A stretch of 64,000 bases of DNA. Origin: Cadophora sp. MPI-SDFR-AT-0126 (lineage: Eukaryota; Ascomycota; Leotiomycetes; Helotiales; Ploettnerulaceae). The number at the start of each line of letters is the position of its first letter. Positions within the stretch are counted from its first letter, which is position 1. A model generated the notes under the pieces. The model made no database searches. It was given only the letters and a program-made list of their open reading frames with translations, and was not told the origin of the DNA. Where the stretch lies: contig JAGMVK010000013.1 in NCBI GenBank assembly GCA_020747065.1, positions 930,001 through 994,000 of the forward strand, written 5' to 3'. Positions 23,737 through 34,857 of the stretch are shown here, one piece after another. A program made the position numbers and the translations under genes.

Positions 23737-24980
23737 TTACTGCCTCCAAGAAGCAGTTTGTACTTTCCTGTCCCAAAACATCAAAGCATCATCTCTGCTC
23801 AAGGGCCCTTTCTCATCCGTTCCTGGTAATCTCCAAACAGTGAACCCAAATCCACTCTGCTTCAAACTCGTAACCATAGGTCCCAGCGTCATCCGTCTCA
23901 CAGTAATACCCTGGCTTTCCAGCTCAGCAATTGCCAATTCAGCAAAGCGAGCGAGAACTTCATCGGATGTACTCCCGGAACTGTTGACCAACAGAATAGC
24001 TTCATTCTTGTCACTTTGTGAGAAGGGGATGAATGCTCGATCCTTGTCTGACGTATCAGTGAGAAGATTGATCATCTCTTTGGTGAGAGCTTCTGGGCTT
24101 GGAACAGGTGAAATTTGACGGAGTCCTGGCTCCCCATGGCAGCCAAGTCCAAGTTCAATGGTAGCTGGAGGAAGTGTTTGAATTTCGGTTATGATGTTGT
24201 TTGGAAGCGCAACTCTGCAACAAATAGTAAGTCAACGTTCTTGATCAGGCTTGAACAACATACCTATCGAAAGCCACAGCAATCGTCCCAGAGTTCGCAG
24301 CAATATACTCCAATACATCGCCAACTCTCTCTAAACTCTCTCTCTGATCTGCCAAGGCACAAGCTATCTTCAAGCCAACAACATGGCCGCTTAATCCTCG
24401 TCTGCCAACCTTGCCGCCTTTCTTTCGCCCAACAGCGACATCATCACCAACAGGGATGAATCTGACTTTGTATCCAGCAGCTGTGGCCCGAGTAATTGCG
24501 AGACCTGCGTTGAGAATATCGCCTGTATAATTTCCACAGACGATCAGAGTGCCCTTTGAAGACCCATTTGCTGGTTGACAGAGCTTAATTGCCTCGAATA
24601 TCTGGGCCGCCGTGGGAGAGGCAAAGATGTTGCCGGACACAGAACAGGAGAGGAAAGAAGGGCCGACGAAGCCTGAGAACATCGGCTCGCTGAAGGAAAA
24701 GGTTAGTGACTCGATTAGAATATATTGTTCAGTGTGAGATGAGAAATCTTAAGACCATTACTACTTACTGCCCGCCTCCTGCAAACCCAATGGTTGTTAC
24801 ATGATCCTCACAGAATGTTTCTAGATCACTTCGGTACACGATCTTATGCGCAGTCGCATAAGAAAGATTTGAATTATGTTCTGTGAGCCCAATTGCTGCT
24901 TCATTGATTGCATCTGCAGGGTCGTTGATGAAGCGGAAGGTTTCTTTTGTGGATTGTTTTGTTTGAGTTTCTGTCGCCAT
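23737..24980 (-). CDS. Stand-alone DhaK domain protein, dihydroxyacetone-kinase type
   Basis: DhaK is the substrate-binding half of dihydroxyacetone kinases and binds dihydroxyacetone or related ketoses through a hemiaminal with histidine. Exons: complement(23737..24214, 24264..24689, 24769..24980); 371 aa. Motifs are HKIVYRSDLE and TTIGFAGGGHEPMFSGFVG with His71 formed across the first intron. Then GNIFASPTAAQIFEAIKL, IVCGNYTGDILNAGLA, VGDDVAVGRKKGGKVGRRGL and ELGLGCHGEPGL with the substrate-linking His239. The usual loop reads ISGGGSGHEP; here it is IGFAGGGHEP, without a gap but with changed residues. Eukaryotic enzymes normally fuse DhaK to DhaL in one chain of about 580-600 aa. This one stops after DhaK. 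DhaL is in the divergent neighbour 386 nt away, so the two products may form one enzyme. Confidence 0.92.
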
Positions 24981-25366
24981 TGTGAAAATGCGGGGTTGTG
25001 GGGTAGATCTTCAACCAAGATCTGGAGAACAGATCAAGACTTGAAAATATATCTTCTCAACAACGACCACGACAATGAGAAAATAGTTGAAAGGATGGTG
25101 AATTATCGTATGTATGTATCTAATGAGGGATTCTGTTGGGGACAAATCTTTTGGGACAATCTAGACTCGTAAATTATTCTGATCGTTCTTGGGAAGCTCT
25201 CCCCGCAGTTCGGGTTGCCCTTTCTGGCATTCCGTCGACGATCAAGTGGGGAAGTTCTCGACGTTTTATGACCGAAGCACAAGAGCTTTCGAGGCCATTG
25301 CTGGACCTCATGTTTTGTCTCTCTTGTATGATTCTTACAACCAAATTCATGTAGCATATGTTCATC
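24981..25366. promoter_or_regulatory. Divergent promoter between DhaK and DhaL genes
   Basis: A 386-nt spacer separating two start codons on opposite strands. Shared control is likely if the proteins work together. A 78-codon plus-strand frame around 25189-25422 has coding-like composition but overlaps the DhaL start in another frame and has no motif, so I leave it uncalled. Confidence 0.5.
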
Positions 25367-26996
25367 ATGTCTCTCGTCGTCGAGCAAACTATTCCATACA
25401 GCAACACGCAGCTCCAACTTGACGAGTGGACGAGATGGAGTCGACTTTTCCCTCTCATGCGACCTTCCGTCAAAGTCGTTGAAGCACCGACTGGCCAGCC
25501 TGTGGTGATTGACACATCCCTTGCCAAAAGCAAAGATGTTCTAATTGCTGTCATTGGAAGTAGCGGCAACTTCTCGAGCAAGATCTTGAGCGAGTCACAC
25601 CTTGCAGCTTTCACGGTAGAACAGAACGGAAAAGCAATTTCGGCAGAGGAATTGGTTCAAGCTTTGAAGGACACGGGATTCCCCGTTGAGAATGGAGTAG
25701 CTGTCATCAGAATTGGGCTTAAGCAGAATCTAAAAACAGCTTCTGGATTACTGGAGCTTACAGTTGAAGGAGAGCTGATGCTGGATCATTCTCTATCTTT
25801 GTTGCTAGCAGCGAAACCCGAGGCCAAGTATGTCAACTCACACTTGTGTCTTTTTTGAATTGAGTTGACGTCTCCAGAGCATCGTTTGACAAAATACAAG
25901 CACTACTGGGTCACTTTGTCAAATCAGCTGCGAAGACTACATCCAGATTCCACGAGCAAAAATCCGGGAGTGCGCCTTCTGTAGCACATGAGATTGATGT
26001 AGTTGCTTTCAACTCGGCTAAGTCATCCATCGATAAAGATTTGAGCTCTCTTCTTGGACCCACCACTTCAGCTGGGAGTGGACTTGTGTACTCGGCTCAC
26101 TATTCAGATATCAATGGACTCTCCCGTCTGGAAAATAACATTCTGGCTCACGAGATATCGGAATATCTAGGTAAGCTGCAAAATGCTTGCCAATGTAATT
26201 ATACTGACAGGTCCTAGCCAATAAGAACTTGGAGTCGCATATCACCCAGTCCACAATTCTCAACAATCAATCACAAGCACGGGGATGGTCTATATCACTC
26301 TGTGCCATCCCAACCGAATTCTTGACGGCGCAAGCCAAACCATCAAACAATTTGGCCCACACCAATGCTTCCACTACATCCAAGCCAAGCAAAATCACAT
26401 CCAAGATTACATTTTCTGATTCTCGAGTACGCAAAATTATCGTTGCAGGGTGTGAGCGTGTGATCAAAGAGGAGCCCACGATCACTGAGTACGACACAGT
26501 TGTCGGCGATGGAGATTGTGGATACACTTTACGAGATGGAGCAAAGCAAGTCTTGTCATACATCAACAAAGCTGACCTTTCCAAATTACCTTCGACGCTG
26601 AGCGATCTCGTTGATGATCTGGAAGTCAACATGGGCGGTACATCTGGTGCTTTGTACTGCATCTTCCTTTCATCTCTTGCGCAAAGTCTTAGAGAAGCTT
26701 CAACTTTTGCACAGGCATTAGATGAGGCTCTCCAATCTCTTTTAAAATATACGAGGGCAAGATTAGGAGATAGGACGTGTCTGGATTGCTTAATTCCATT
26801 TGTGGAGACGTTAAAGAAGACTGGTGATCCAAAGAAGGCCTTGATGGGTGCCGAGAGGGGAGTTGAGAGTACGAAGAATTTGGAAGCTAAGTTGGGAAGG
26901 TCGAGTTATCTGGATGAGTCTGCTACGAGAGGTGTACCTGATCCTGGTGCCTATGGGCTTCTAATGTTGTTGGAGGGAATGATTAATGTGCTGTAA
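25367..26996 (+). CDS. DhaL domain protein with unrecognised N-terminal region
   Basis: DhaL is the nucleotide-binding half of dihydroxyacetone kinase. Exons: 25367..25827, 25878..26170, 26218..26996; 510 aa (ATG at 25358 would add three codons). The C-terminal ~190 residues are an intact DhaL: YDTVVGDGDCGYTLRDGAK with metal-binding Asp near 349-351, VNMGGTSGALYCIFL, ARLGDRTCLDCLIPFVETL, LGRSSYLDESATRGVPDPGA and YGLLMLLEGM. Residues 1-~315 match nothing I recognise, including DVLIAVIGSSGNFSSKIL, DIDVV-like stretches and GSGLVYSAHYSDINGLSRLE. They do not carry the DhaK signatures GGGxxHEP or GxHGEPG. The first ~150 residues could be a heavily diverged remnant of another kinase part, but that is a guess. 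Start context and frame are continuous, and the neighbour on the minus strand supplies DhaK. Confidence 0.88.
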
Positions 26997-27580
26997 CCCG
27001 AGTTAGCGAGATTGTAGTCCAGGAGTAATCTTTACAATATCGTACATCGCAATTGCCTAATGTCCAAGTAGAGTTGACAATAAAGAGATTATGGAAACAG
27101 GTGAAGTAAATATGATAGACGCCTCATTAGTTTTTTTAATAAGCTGGACTATACTTTGCCAAACAAAAGTTGAGAAGATAGATCTGAGAATTTGTACCTG
27201 TATACCAGCCAAGTTGAGGCAGAGCTGGGCTCCGAGTAGAAGGCCTTTTCCCTTGTCAAAAGCGAGCACCACGTTACAAGTCACAACTAATGATCAAGTG
27301 ACGACTTTAGTGGCGATAGAATTCGTAATTAAGTACAGATTGAATTTGCTGGAACAGTGAACAAAGAATGGCCGAAGAAACAATAGTATAACAAAGATGA
27401 CCAAACCACATGTTAGCCAACCAAGTGGGGCAGGCCTAGCGAAAGCCCCTCATTCGATAAATTAGGCGAACCCACAACTCAAACCAAGTTTTACAAAGAC
27501 TTTTCAATAGCTAATGTGTAATCAAATAAGCAAAATTCCGTCAACAAACAACAAAGAACTTGTCGTTTAAACAGCACAAA
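26997..27580. other. Intergenic before tRNA
   Basis: Holds the 3' flank of the DhaL gene, then A+T-rich DNA up to the tRNA. An 89-codon frame at 27091-27360 has no motif. Nothing else is recognised. Confidence 0.45.
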
Positions 27581-27654
27581 GATCGCTTAGCTCAGTTGGT
27601 TAGAGCGTGGTGCTAATAACGCCAAGGTCGCGAGTTCGACCCTCGTAGTGATCA
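27581..27654 (+). tRNA. tRNA-Ile, anticodon AAU
   Basis: A 74-nt sequence folds as a tRNA. The acceptor stem GATCGCT pairs with AGTGATC through one G-U pair, with discriminator A. The D-arm contains TAGCTCAGTTGG (A box). The anticodon stem TGGTG/CGCCA encloses loop CTAATAA with anticodon AAT at 27615-27617. The T-arm GCGAG-TTCGACC-CTCGT carries the B box. There is no intron. A T-rich stretch (TTTCTTTTTGTTCTTTT) right after the gene fits RNA polymerase III termination. Confidence 0.97.
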
Positions 27655-28551
27655 AAATCATCCAATTTCTTTTTGTTCTTTTATTTGTGTAGTAAAACAA
27701 TTTTGCCTAAGTTTTTGGTTTTTTTCGTGGGGGAGAATTCTGTAGAACTTTTGCTTCTGTAGCTCCGATGATTAGGCGAGCCTACTTGAGACTACACCCT
27801 CTACTAGGTAAGATAGTTATAAAGAGAAAGAGGACAAAGAACTTTCAATACATCTGGCTAGTTGTCTACCTATCTTCACTTAATGGTTCAATCACTATGA
27901 TGGAATCTTAATGGGATAACATATTCCCCCCTGAATAACATAGGCGATGGTCAATCCAGGACTGACAGCATTCAAACTCGGCTTCTGAATCAAGGTTTCT
28001 GAATCAATGTACCCAACGATACACTCGAGCTCTCCCAGTAAATATTCCTGTCAAATGCTCCTAAAAGAATAGCGTTCGAAGCTACAGTAACTCCAACATC
28101 TCCACGGCCACTGAATACTCTTTCCACAGCTTGCACATGGAATGTACAGTGCACTTAAACTGAGCTTCAAATGCACAAAGTATGAATAAGGCAGACTGGC
28201 GGGTATTTATCGTATGCACATATTTCAATCGTGGACTGTCACTGACTCTGGATGCTCCGACTTTTTGGAAAGTGTGGGGTACAAGGGCGTGGTTGTCAGA
28301 TTTGATCAACACGAGCCAGGTGGGAGATTGTTGACTCATACTTCATTTGAAACAAAGGTTGCATCAAAAACGCCATTTAAGGTGTACAACTTGAACTGAC
28401 AGGAATCAAATGCTCAAGTTAGCAGTCCAGCGACTCCGACCTCCCATGCTATCTAAATTTCAGATCTTACAGAGTTACCCCTTCACAGGTAAATCTTCAA
28501 GAATCAACCCAATGTTTTGATACCAACTATTAAATCCAACAGCACCTCAAA
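27655..28551. other. Intergenic after tRNA
   Basis: About 0.9 kb, beginning with the tRNA terminator T-tracts. It contains a small imperfect direct repeat (TTCTGAATCAA twice near 27983-28004). No gene is seen. The last part is the promoter of the GNAT gene. Confidence 0.45.
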
Positions 28552-29160
28552 ATGGCATCTACAATTGCCGCCCTCAAGAGTCGAGCATGGACCCGAGATA
28601 ATTACCTCATTACAACCAATTCGTCCCTCATCTCCGGCTCAGACGTCAACGAAGCCTTCTCGACCAAAGAAATGCACTGGGCGACTCCCCTCCCCGAAGA
28701 AGTCATGCGCGCCTTTCTAGACCATAACCTCTGTTTCGGCGTCTTTTCCTGCCCATCTACTCCCGCAACGGAAGAAATCTCAAGTGGAACGAGCATGCCC
28801 AGTCTTCCGCCAAATGCAACATTCATCGGCTTCGGCCGCCTCATGACGGACTTCGTGACCATGGCCTATCTAACGGACGTCTTCATCCAGCCCGCACATC
28901 AAGGCAAAGGTCTTGGTCGCTGGATGTTGTCCTGTATTCAGGAAAGTCTGGAGTCGATGCCATATCTGAGGGGTAGCATGCTGTACACGGGTGACTGGAA
29001 GAGGAGCGTTCCATTGTATGAGGAGGTGCTTGGGATGAGTGTGCTTGAGGGTAAAAGAAGGGGGGATGGTGGGGGAGAGGGGTTGGCTAGTATGTTGAAG
29101 ACGTGGAAGGGGAGTCCACTGCATGAGGATAATGGGGTGGAGATTCCGAAGGATCATTGA
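28552..29160 (+). CDS. GNAT-family N-acetyltransferase
   Basis: Single-exon gene, 202 aa, with a GCN5-related acetyltransferase domain. It moves acetyl from acetyl-CoA to an amine; the substrate is unknown. ATG at 28552 lies in CAAAATGGC. The N-terminus SRAWTRDNYLITTNSSLIS is followed by GFGRLMTDFVTMAYLTDVFI (core beta strands), PAHQGKGLGRWML (acetyl-CoA pyrophosphate loop, R/QxxGxG type) and LYTGDWKRSVPLYEEVLGM (motif B). The Gly/Lys-rich stretch after residue 165 is probably a flexible tail. There is no signal or membrane segment. Fungal relatives of this size are common and mostly uncharacterised. The gene converges on the 29392-30850 gene. Confidence 0.85.
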   Translation: MASTIAALKSRAWTRDNYLITTNSSLISGSDVNEAFSTKEMHWATPLPEEVMRAFLDHNLCFGVFSCPSTPATEEISSGTSMPSLPPNATFIGFGRLMTDFVTMAYLTDVFIQPAHQGKGLGRWMLSCIQESLESMPYLRGSMLYTGDWKRSVPLYEEVLGMSVLEGKRRGDGGGEGLASMLKTWKGSPLHEDNGVEIPKDH

Positions 29161-29391
29161 AGTGACGGTATACTCGGAGACTTACTCGTGAGAATATATG
29201 GACTCCTGAATATGAAAAGCAGCTTTCACCTAATCAACAGCCTCGGGAATAGATATAGTCGACAATGGAAGCCTCTCATTCAGTACTTTTACAATGGATG
29301 TTGTACACTATAAAACACACGACACAAATGACTCGCAGATGAAGTCACCCTATCTCGACCCCAACCTCACGAATATCGCTTAGATACCAAA

Positions 29392-30850
29392 TCAGAACTC
29401 GTATCCATCGGACTCAATTCCAATCCTTCTCGAATTTGCCTTCGTGCCTAGGGTATAGGACTCCTTCTCGGCCTTGGTCATCTTACTGATAACAAAATGC
29501 GTTCCTCCAGGATGACTTCCACTGCTCTGAAAAGCATCATACTATCCGAATCGTCAGCAACCTCTCCCAACTCCACAGCAGCAGCAGAGACCACTTACCT
29601 CAAGCTTCCAATCCCATCGATACCACATCTTGCACTCATCCTCTACGTCATCTTCCGGCTTCCAGTCTTTCTTCTCAGCAAAGTACTTATAGCCATTCCC
29701 ACCGCAGTCTTCGCCAGCATACTTGCTCTTCGTCTGCTTCTTCTTGTACTCGTCTCTCCTCTTCTTGATATCCTCCTTGGTAACCCTGACCTGCTTCCTC
29801 ACAACATCGTCAAGCTTGATACCCGCCTCGTCACACAATCGCACGATCTCCGCAGCCCAGTCGCACTCCAAATCAACAGCTTCGCGTTCCACGAATTGCA
29901 GAAGAAGTAGTGATATTATACCGATGTTATTGACTTCCGAGTCGGCCTTGAACAGATCGTGCTCTTGGAGGACTTCAAATGTAGTGAGGATCATGGTTCC
30001 GAAGAGCTGAGCAATCTTGGTTACGCGTTTACCATCTTCGTTATCTGGTTGAACGTTAGATTAAGGTCGACGGTATTGTTGGAGAACGTACTGATGAAGT
30101 ACATCAATTCCATCTCCGCACCAAAGAGGAACACAGCCAGCCCCTCAACATACGCCCATTTCTTGAACGGACTCATCGTCTTCTTAAAGACATCCTTATT
30201 AAAATCTTTCAGCTAGCACATCGTCAGCATTCGCATGCTCGAAAAATAAGACCTGTTTCGGGAACCAACATAATTTTCGAACAGCTCACACATGCCCCAG
30301 CCATTCCAGTCGTTGTAGATATGCATGCCATGGCTGTCTTGATCTCTCTTCGAATACTCCTTATCCAGCTTCTCGCACTGTTTCATGCCGTCCTCGGTGA
30401 CAGGAAGACCGAGGTCAGATACACGGTAGCAGAACTCGTCTATCAGCTGGCCGTGCTCGGGCATATCTTGGTCTTCGTCGTCGAGGAAGTCGCCAATGTT
30501 GGGCCATTGGACATTTATCCATTCCGGTTTCTTGGTCAGCTGGAGGAAATGTTCTTAGCTGGTGTCGACTTGTGTGGGGTTACGTGCACTGGAAAATTAA
30601 AAGAGCGTACAGTGTTTGGATTGCTGAATTTGATAGCCTCTGCCTTCGATTTACTCGCACCCTTGGCGGAAGGAGCTTTCTCTTTCGCTGGCTCTGCAGC
30701 GTTAGGCGTTGATTTACCCGTTGCTTTCCCGTCAGATTTCTTCGAGGCATCAGACATAGCTGATGTTTTCGCAGTTTTCGCGTCGCGAGGTTTGGTGGCA
30801 GTATCCTTATTGGAGCTGGACTCAGCGAGTGCTTTGCGCTTCGGCGGCAT
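29392..30850 (-). CDS. Conserved-type hypothetical protein, basic N-terminus
   Basis: Family not recognised. Exons: complement(29392..29526, 29599..30044, 30092..30212, 30270..30539, 30611..30850); 403 aa, frame kept over all four introns (72, 47, 57 and 71 nt). MPPKRKALAESSS begins a Lys/Ala/Ser-rich, probably disordered and possibly nuclear tail of about 80 residues. A folded part follows: LTKKPEWINVQWPNIGDFLD, YNDWNGWGMCELFENY|LKDF and KKWAYVEGLAVFLFGAEMEL. An acidic/Trp-rich stretch KKDWKPEDDVEDECKMWYRW precedes SGSHPGGTHFVISKMTKAEK and the end DGYEF. An earlier in-frame ATG exists at 30955, but the MPPKRK start has the more usual form. Coding-like splicing throughout suggests a functional gene. 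No enzyme motif is visible. Confidence 0.75.
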
Positions 30851-31242
30851 TATGTTGTTGTGGAAAGGCAATTGATTACTGTGAAGGGATCGGAGTGTAA
30901 TGGAAGGAAGTAGAAGATGAATGGCCACGCTTTGAATACCCTGGATGTGTTTCAATTAGCGTGGGATGAAGACTGTTTACTTTGCGTCATAGGGTAATAT
31001 TTACGCGTCTGCCGAAGCAGGGGTTGAAGACCGCGTTTTTGTGGCTCCATTCCCCAGATTCCAAATTCGGCGCCCCATGTGGCTGAGATGTTGGCCTCGA
31101 CGATAACATCCAATGTCCTCGATCAGTTCGATCCGTATCCTAAGCTTTTACATAAAATGATTGATGCTCTGTTGCTATGTACACATACTATGAAAATGAA
31201 ACCACGCCCGACGTCAAGTGCTCTTCGAATACCAGCGTCAAT
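30851..31242. other. Intergenic
   Basis: A 392-nt spacer upstream of the 403-aa protein and downstream of the AA12 gene, both minus strand. Nothing recognisable. Confidence 0.45.
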
Positions 31243-33411
31243 TTACACTTTTCCAAGAATCCACAACTCGCCCTCGGCAGTCGCATCACTCGTAATGTAC
31301 ATTCGCTCAAAAGCATCAAACGCAATACCGACAGGTCTAAAGCAGGACGTTGCGCCACAGGAAGTCACATTAGCATTGGACCAAATATCAACATAACCTG
31401 TGGTGCTGTTAGATGGCGCTGTCGGTTTGTAAGATCCATCATCTGCCTGCGTAAACGGCACAGCAACAACTTTGTACCCAGTCGTCGGCGCACGGTTCCA
31501 AGAGCCATGGAAAGCGATATATAGATTCTCGAAAGAAGAATCAAATTTTGCGTCCAGTGGTGCAGAGTGGGCTTGAAATGCGAGACGTGCAGGTACGGAT
31601 TTCGTCGTGCAGGTTTCGTCTCTGAAAGTATCGTTGGGTGCTAGCACAAATTGATCACCGACTGCGAAGGCTTTGTCGGTAAAATCGCTTGGCTTCCAGA
31701 CCGTATAGCATGTAGGATAACCATACCAATTTGTGTTCGGTAAGGAGACGTCCCCAAGGTAATTCAACTCATCGGCGGGGTTATCCTGGTGTATATCAAT
31801 TGCCGAGCTGTTGACAATTCGCCTGATCTCATCTGATCCATTTTCAACTCCCCACATCCTAGCAATAAGTCAGACAAAATCGGACACCGGGTCTTGGGTG
31901 GACAAACATGTTATTCCCGTCAAAAGCAAGCCCAACTTCATTCCGAAGTCCATACCCAGCTTGATAGCCATCTGTAACAAACTTGTACCCAGCTGCTGGA
32001 ATGGCACTCATATCAAAGACTTTAATAACAGCACGTTGGGTCTTCACATCTCCTGAAGGGTAATCAAAATTGTCGCCTGAACCATGACTGACTAGAAGCA
32101 GATTAGGATGATGCGGTGGGATGACAAGCGTACGAGAAGGGTGTCCAGAATTCGACATTCCAGAAATGATCGTCTTGGACGATCCAACGACAGCAATAGC
32201 CTTGGGATCGTACGTCCAACTCCACACACTTGTCATAGAGCTTGCGTACAACGTGGTGCCATTTGCACCCAACGCTATCCCATGACTGAGACTTCGCTGA
32301 GGAACGATAATCTTGCTAGATGTGATACAACCATCGTTGCCGACGGTATGTGCGGTGATACCCTTGCCACTTTCGACAACAAGGAGATTTCCTGCGCTGT
32401 CGACAATGACTCCTCGTGCTGCTCCCATACCACCTTTGACTTTTGTAGCCCTCCATCCACCTGCGGTCATTCCCTCATATTTGGCGATGGGAACTCCAGG
32501 GCAGGCCGTTGGAACAGGGAGAGTCGAGTGTGTAGGCACAGCCTTAGTAGGGCTTGCTGAAGTCGTGGGAGGGAGAGCTGAAGTTGCTGGAATGGTAGAA
32601 GTTGGGCTGGCGGTGCTGCTAGGTGCGGTCGAAGTGTCTGTTGACAACAAATTTGCTTTCACCCATGTATCAAACAATGGACTTCGCGCTGCCTTGATGT
32701 CATGTTCCCATTTGGAAAAGCTATCGTGGTAATTGAACGCCGTTGCATTATCTGTCGGGTCGACCACGGGTGCCTTCGCCTGAGCACATGCAACATGAGA
32801 TGTCCCTGTATAATTGATTGAAGCAATTGACTCATCGTTGCTAGACCATGCAGTACAGCCTCGACAGAGAGTAGTCAAAGTCCAATGTGTACTATTTGTT
32901 CCCGTTCCACGGAGATAGAAGTATTCTGCAGCATCGTATGTTGTTGGCTGGCTCAGCCCACTGTAGCATGTCAGTTACATATGAAGCCTCGCAAGAAAAC
33001 CAGCTTACTATGCAAATCGCGAAGACACCACGGCACCAGTACCATTCGACCATCCCATGGTCAAGGGATTCCAAACCATCGTCCCTCCCCACGCGAACGC
33101 CGCCCAGCCGAACTCAGTGGGTGCAACAATCTGGATAATGGCATCGCTGGGTGCTGCTGCCACATCTGGAAGAGCAATTCGATATGAGATACCCCACTCG
33201 TTTGTGTATGAAGAGTAACATATCGTTGTCAAAGGATCGCAGTATGGAACGCTCAAAATTTGGCCATACACTGACTTGAATCAGCCAAAGCAAGCAGGTA
33301 TGTTTAAGAGCCCATACCTGATCCCACAAACAACACAGCACCAACGACATGTTGAAAGAAGCACATTACAATTGCGTTTCTAAACCTTTTGAAGATGAAA
33401 AAGATAGACAT
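31243..33411 (-). CDS. Secreted AA8 cytochrome-AA12 PQQ-dependent sugar dehydrogenase
   Basis: Predicted extracellular oxidoreductase joining an AA8 cytochrome b (iron-reductase) domain to an AA12 pyrroloquinoline-quinone sugar dehydrogenase, the arrangement of basidiomycete pyranose dehydrogenase that can feed electrons to polysaccharide monooxygenases. Exons: complement(31243..31858, 31908..32960, 33009..33270, 33318..33411); 674 aa. A second ATG at 33366 (MCFFQHVVGAVLFVGSVYG) gives a neater signal peptide and 659 aa. AA8: YCDPLTTICYSSYTNEWGIS, AWGGTMVWNPLTMGWSNG (likely heme Met) and STHWTLTTLCRGC (likely heme His). A Ser/Thr/Pro linker near residues 220-270 precedes AA12. AA12: RGVIVDSAGNLLVVESGKGI, SLSHGIALG, LLVSHGSGDNFDYPSGD, RNEVGLAFDGNNM and AFHGSWNRAPTTGYKVV. 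No C-terminal cellulose-binding module follows; the protein ends EGELWILGKV. Confidence 0.9.
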
Positions 33412-34857
33412 ACTACGCGTCCATGTTTCATGAGTAGGTGCTAGACTTTATAAACAGCAGATCGACAATCGCATCATACTAATATAGAAAGCTTTGCCGA
33501 TACCAGACGGCATTAAGGAGGAAATCTGCATGGGTATTTGGAAAATCTATCAACTGCAAAAGTCGAGTAATCCGATATCCGATATCCGCCATAGGCCAGA
33601 CTCCGAATCAAACTGGACTGGAATGCGAAGATTCTATTGCTTGTAAGAAGATCAGCACATCAGTAATATAACCAAGTGATGACAGATAGAAGGGAGAACT
33701 TGGGCAGAGCAGCCTACTTCTCATGTACTAAGATGAGGTTTCTGCCATCGTAACTTCACGGCAAATTTCAACGCCTGTTGAAAGATGTTCAATTAACAGC
33801 GAACAAGATCAAATGACCTCTTATTCTAATGACATATCCAAGAGAAAGAGAGAAAACAAATGTGGGCAGAGAAGTCTGACGAGGTGGAATGAGGCTTTTC
33901 CACTTCAGCAGCCGCAGAAAAAGGTTAAATGCAAGGAACCGAAAGAGCAGCCCCATTCGGGACGAAACCGAAATCTGGATCGCCGAGTAGAAGCCACTTA
34001 TGAGCAGATCTGAACTGAGTTTAGCCAACAATCAAAAATAAGTTGAGATGAACGCGGGCAAAAGACATGTAGAATACGATCGGACGACGAGAAGACCACC
34101 TGGGGATTGATATGTTTGAATTAATTTGCTGTTCGGGTCATGGTACTCTTTCGTGGTCAGACTTACGGCCACATCGGAAGGTCGTTCGTTCACTGTGCGA
34201 CACTGTTCGTATGGAAGAATACATCCAGAGAGAAGCCACTTCGCAGTTGCAAGAACTTTCTGTCGGTTGACAGGAATGTCGCTTCACTCTTCTTCAAGAA
34301 CATGTCATCGTGATGTCTTCAAAGGTCGTGAAGTCTTCAAAGGTCCTGAGCAGTGGAATAAGGCTGTTCGTTTGAACGTCTTGATTAAATTATGAGGTCT
34401 CCCTGATTCGTGAACTTTAAGGCGTCCACAGGGAAGTGGTGACCTGCAATGATTATTCGCCAGATGATGCTACATTTTTAGGTCGTCTTGACCGGATTAT
34501 GAATCTTCTATCATCTCAAGTAGGTTATCGTATGCAAAGTGACACGAAAGTCGAAGTCAGAATGAGGTAAGTAGATGCTTCAAAAACAAATCACTTGAAA
34601 AGACATTGAAGATTTCCAGGACACTTGTGCCATGCCGAGACCAAGCCGAAAAAAGGCAAGTGCAGGTACTACAGTAGCGCTGAGCTTAATCTAATTTTAC
34701 TCCATCGAGACTCGTGGCATCTTCCTCAGCCTCGCGAGCCGACCAAGCCTCGTCGCCACGAAATGCAATCAACAATGAACATTTAATCGCCGGCCGACAA
34801 TAAATTTTCTCTCCAACTTCACATTCATTCTTTTAAATATTTACACCACTCACCAGT
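33412..34857. other. Intergenic, divergent spacer AA8-AA12 / ALG7
   Basis: A 1.45-kb spacer between diverging genes. No supported gene. A 13-bp direct repeat GTCTTCAAAGGTC occurs at 34315-34327 and 34333-34345. The last 100 nt are A+T-rich and precede ALG7. Confidence 0.45.

Noticed and set aside
25174..25614. 146-aa minus-strand frame opposite the DhaL gene start
   Set aside because: It is antisense to clearly coding exon 1 of the DhaL gene and has no motif.
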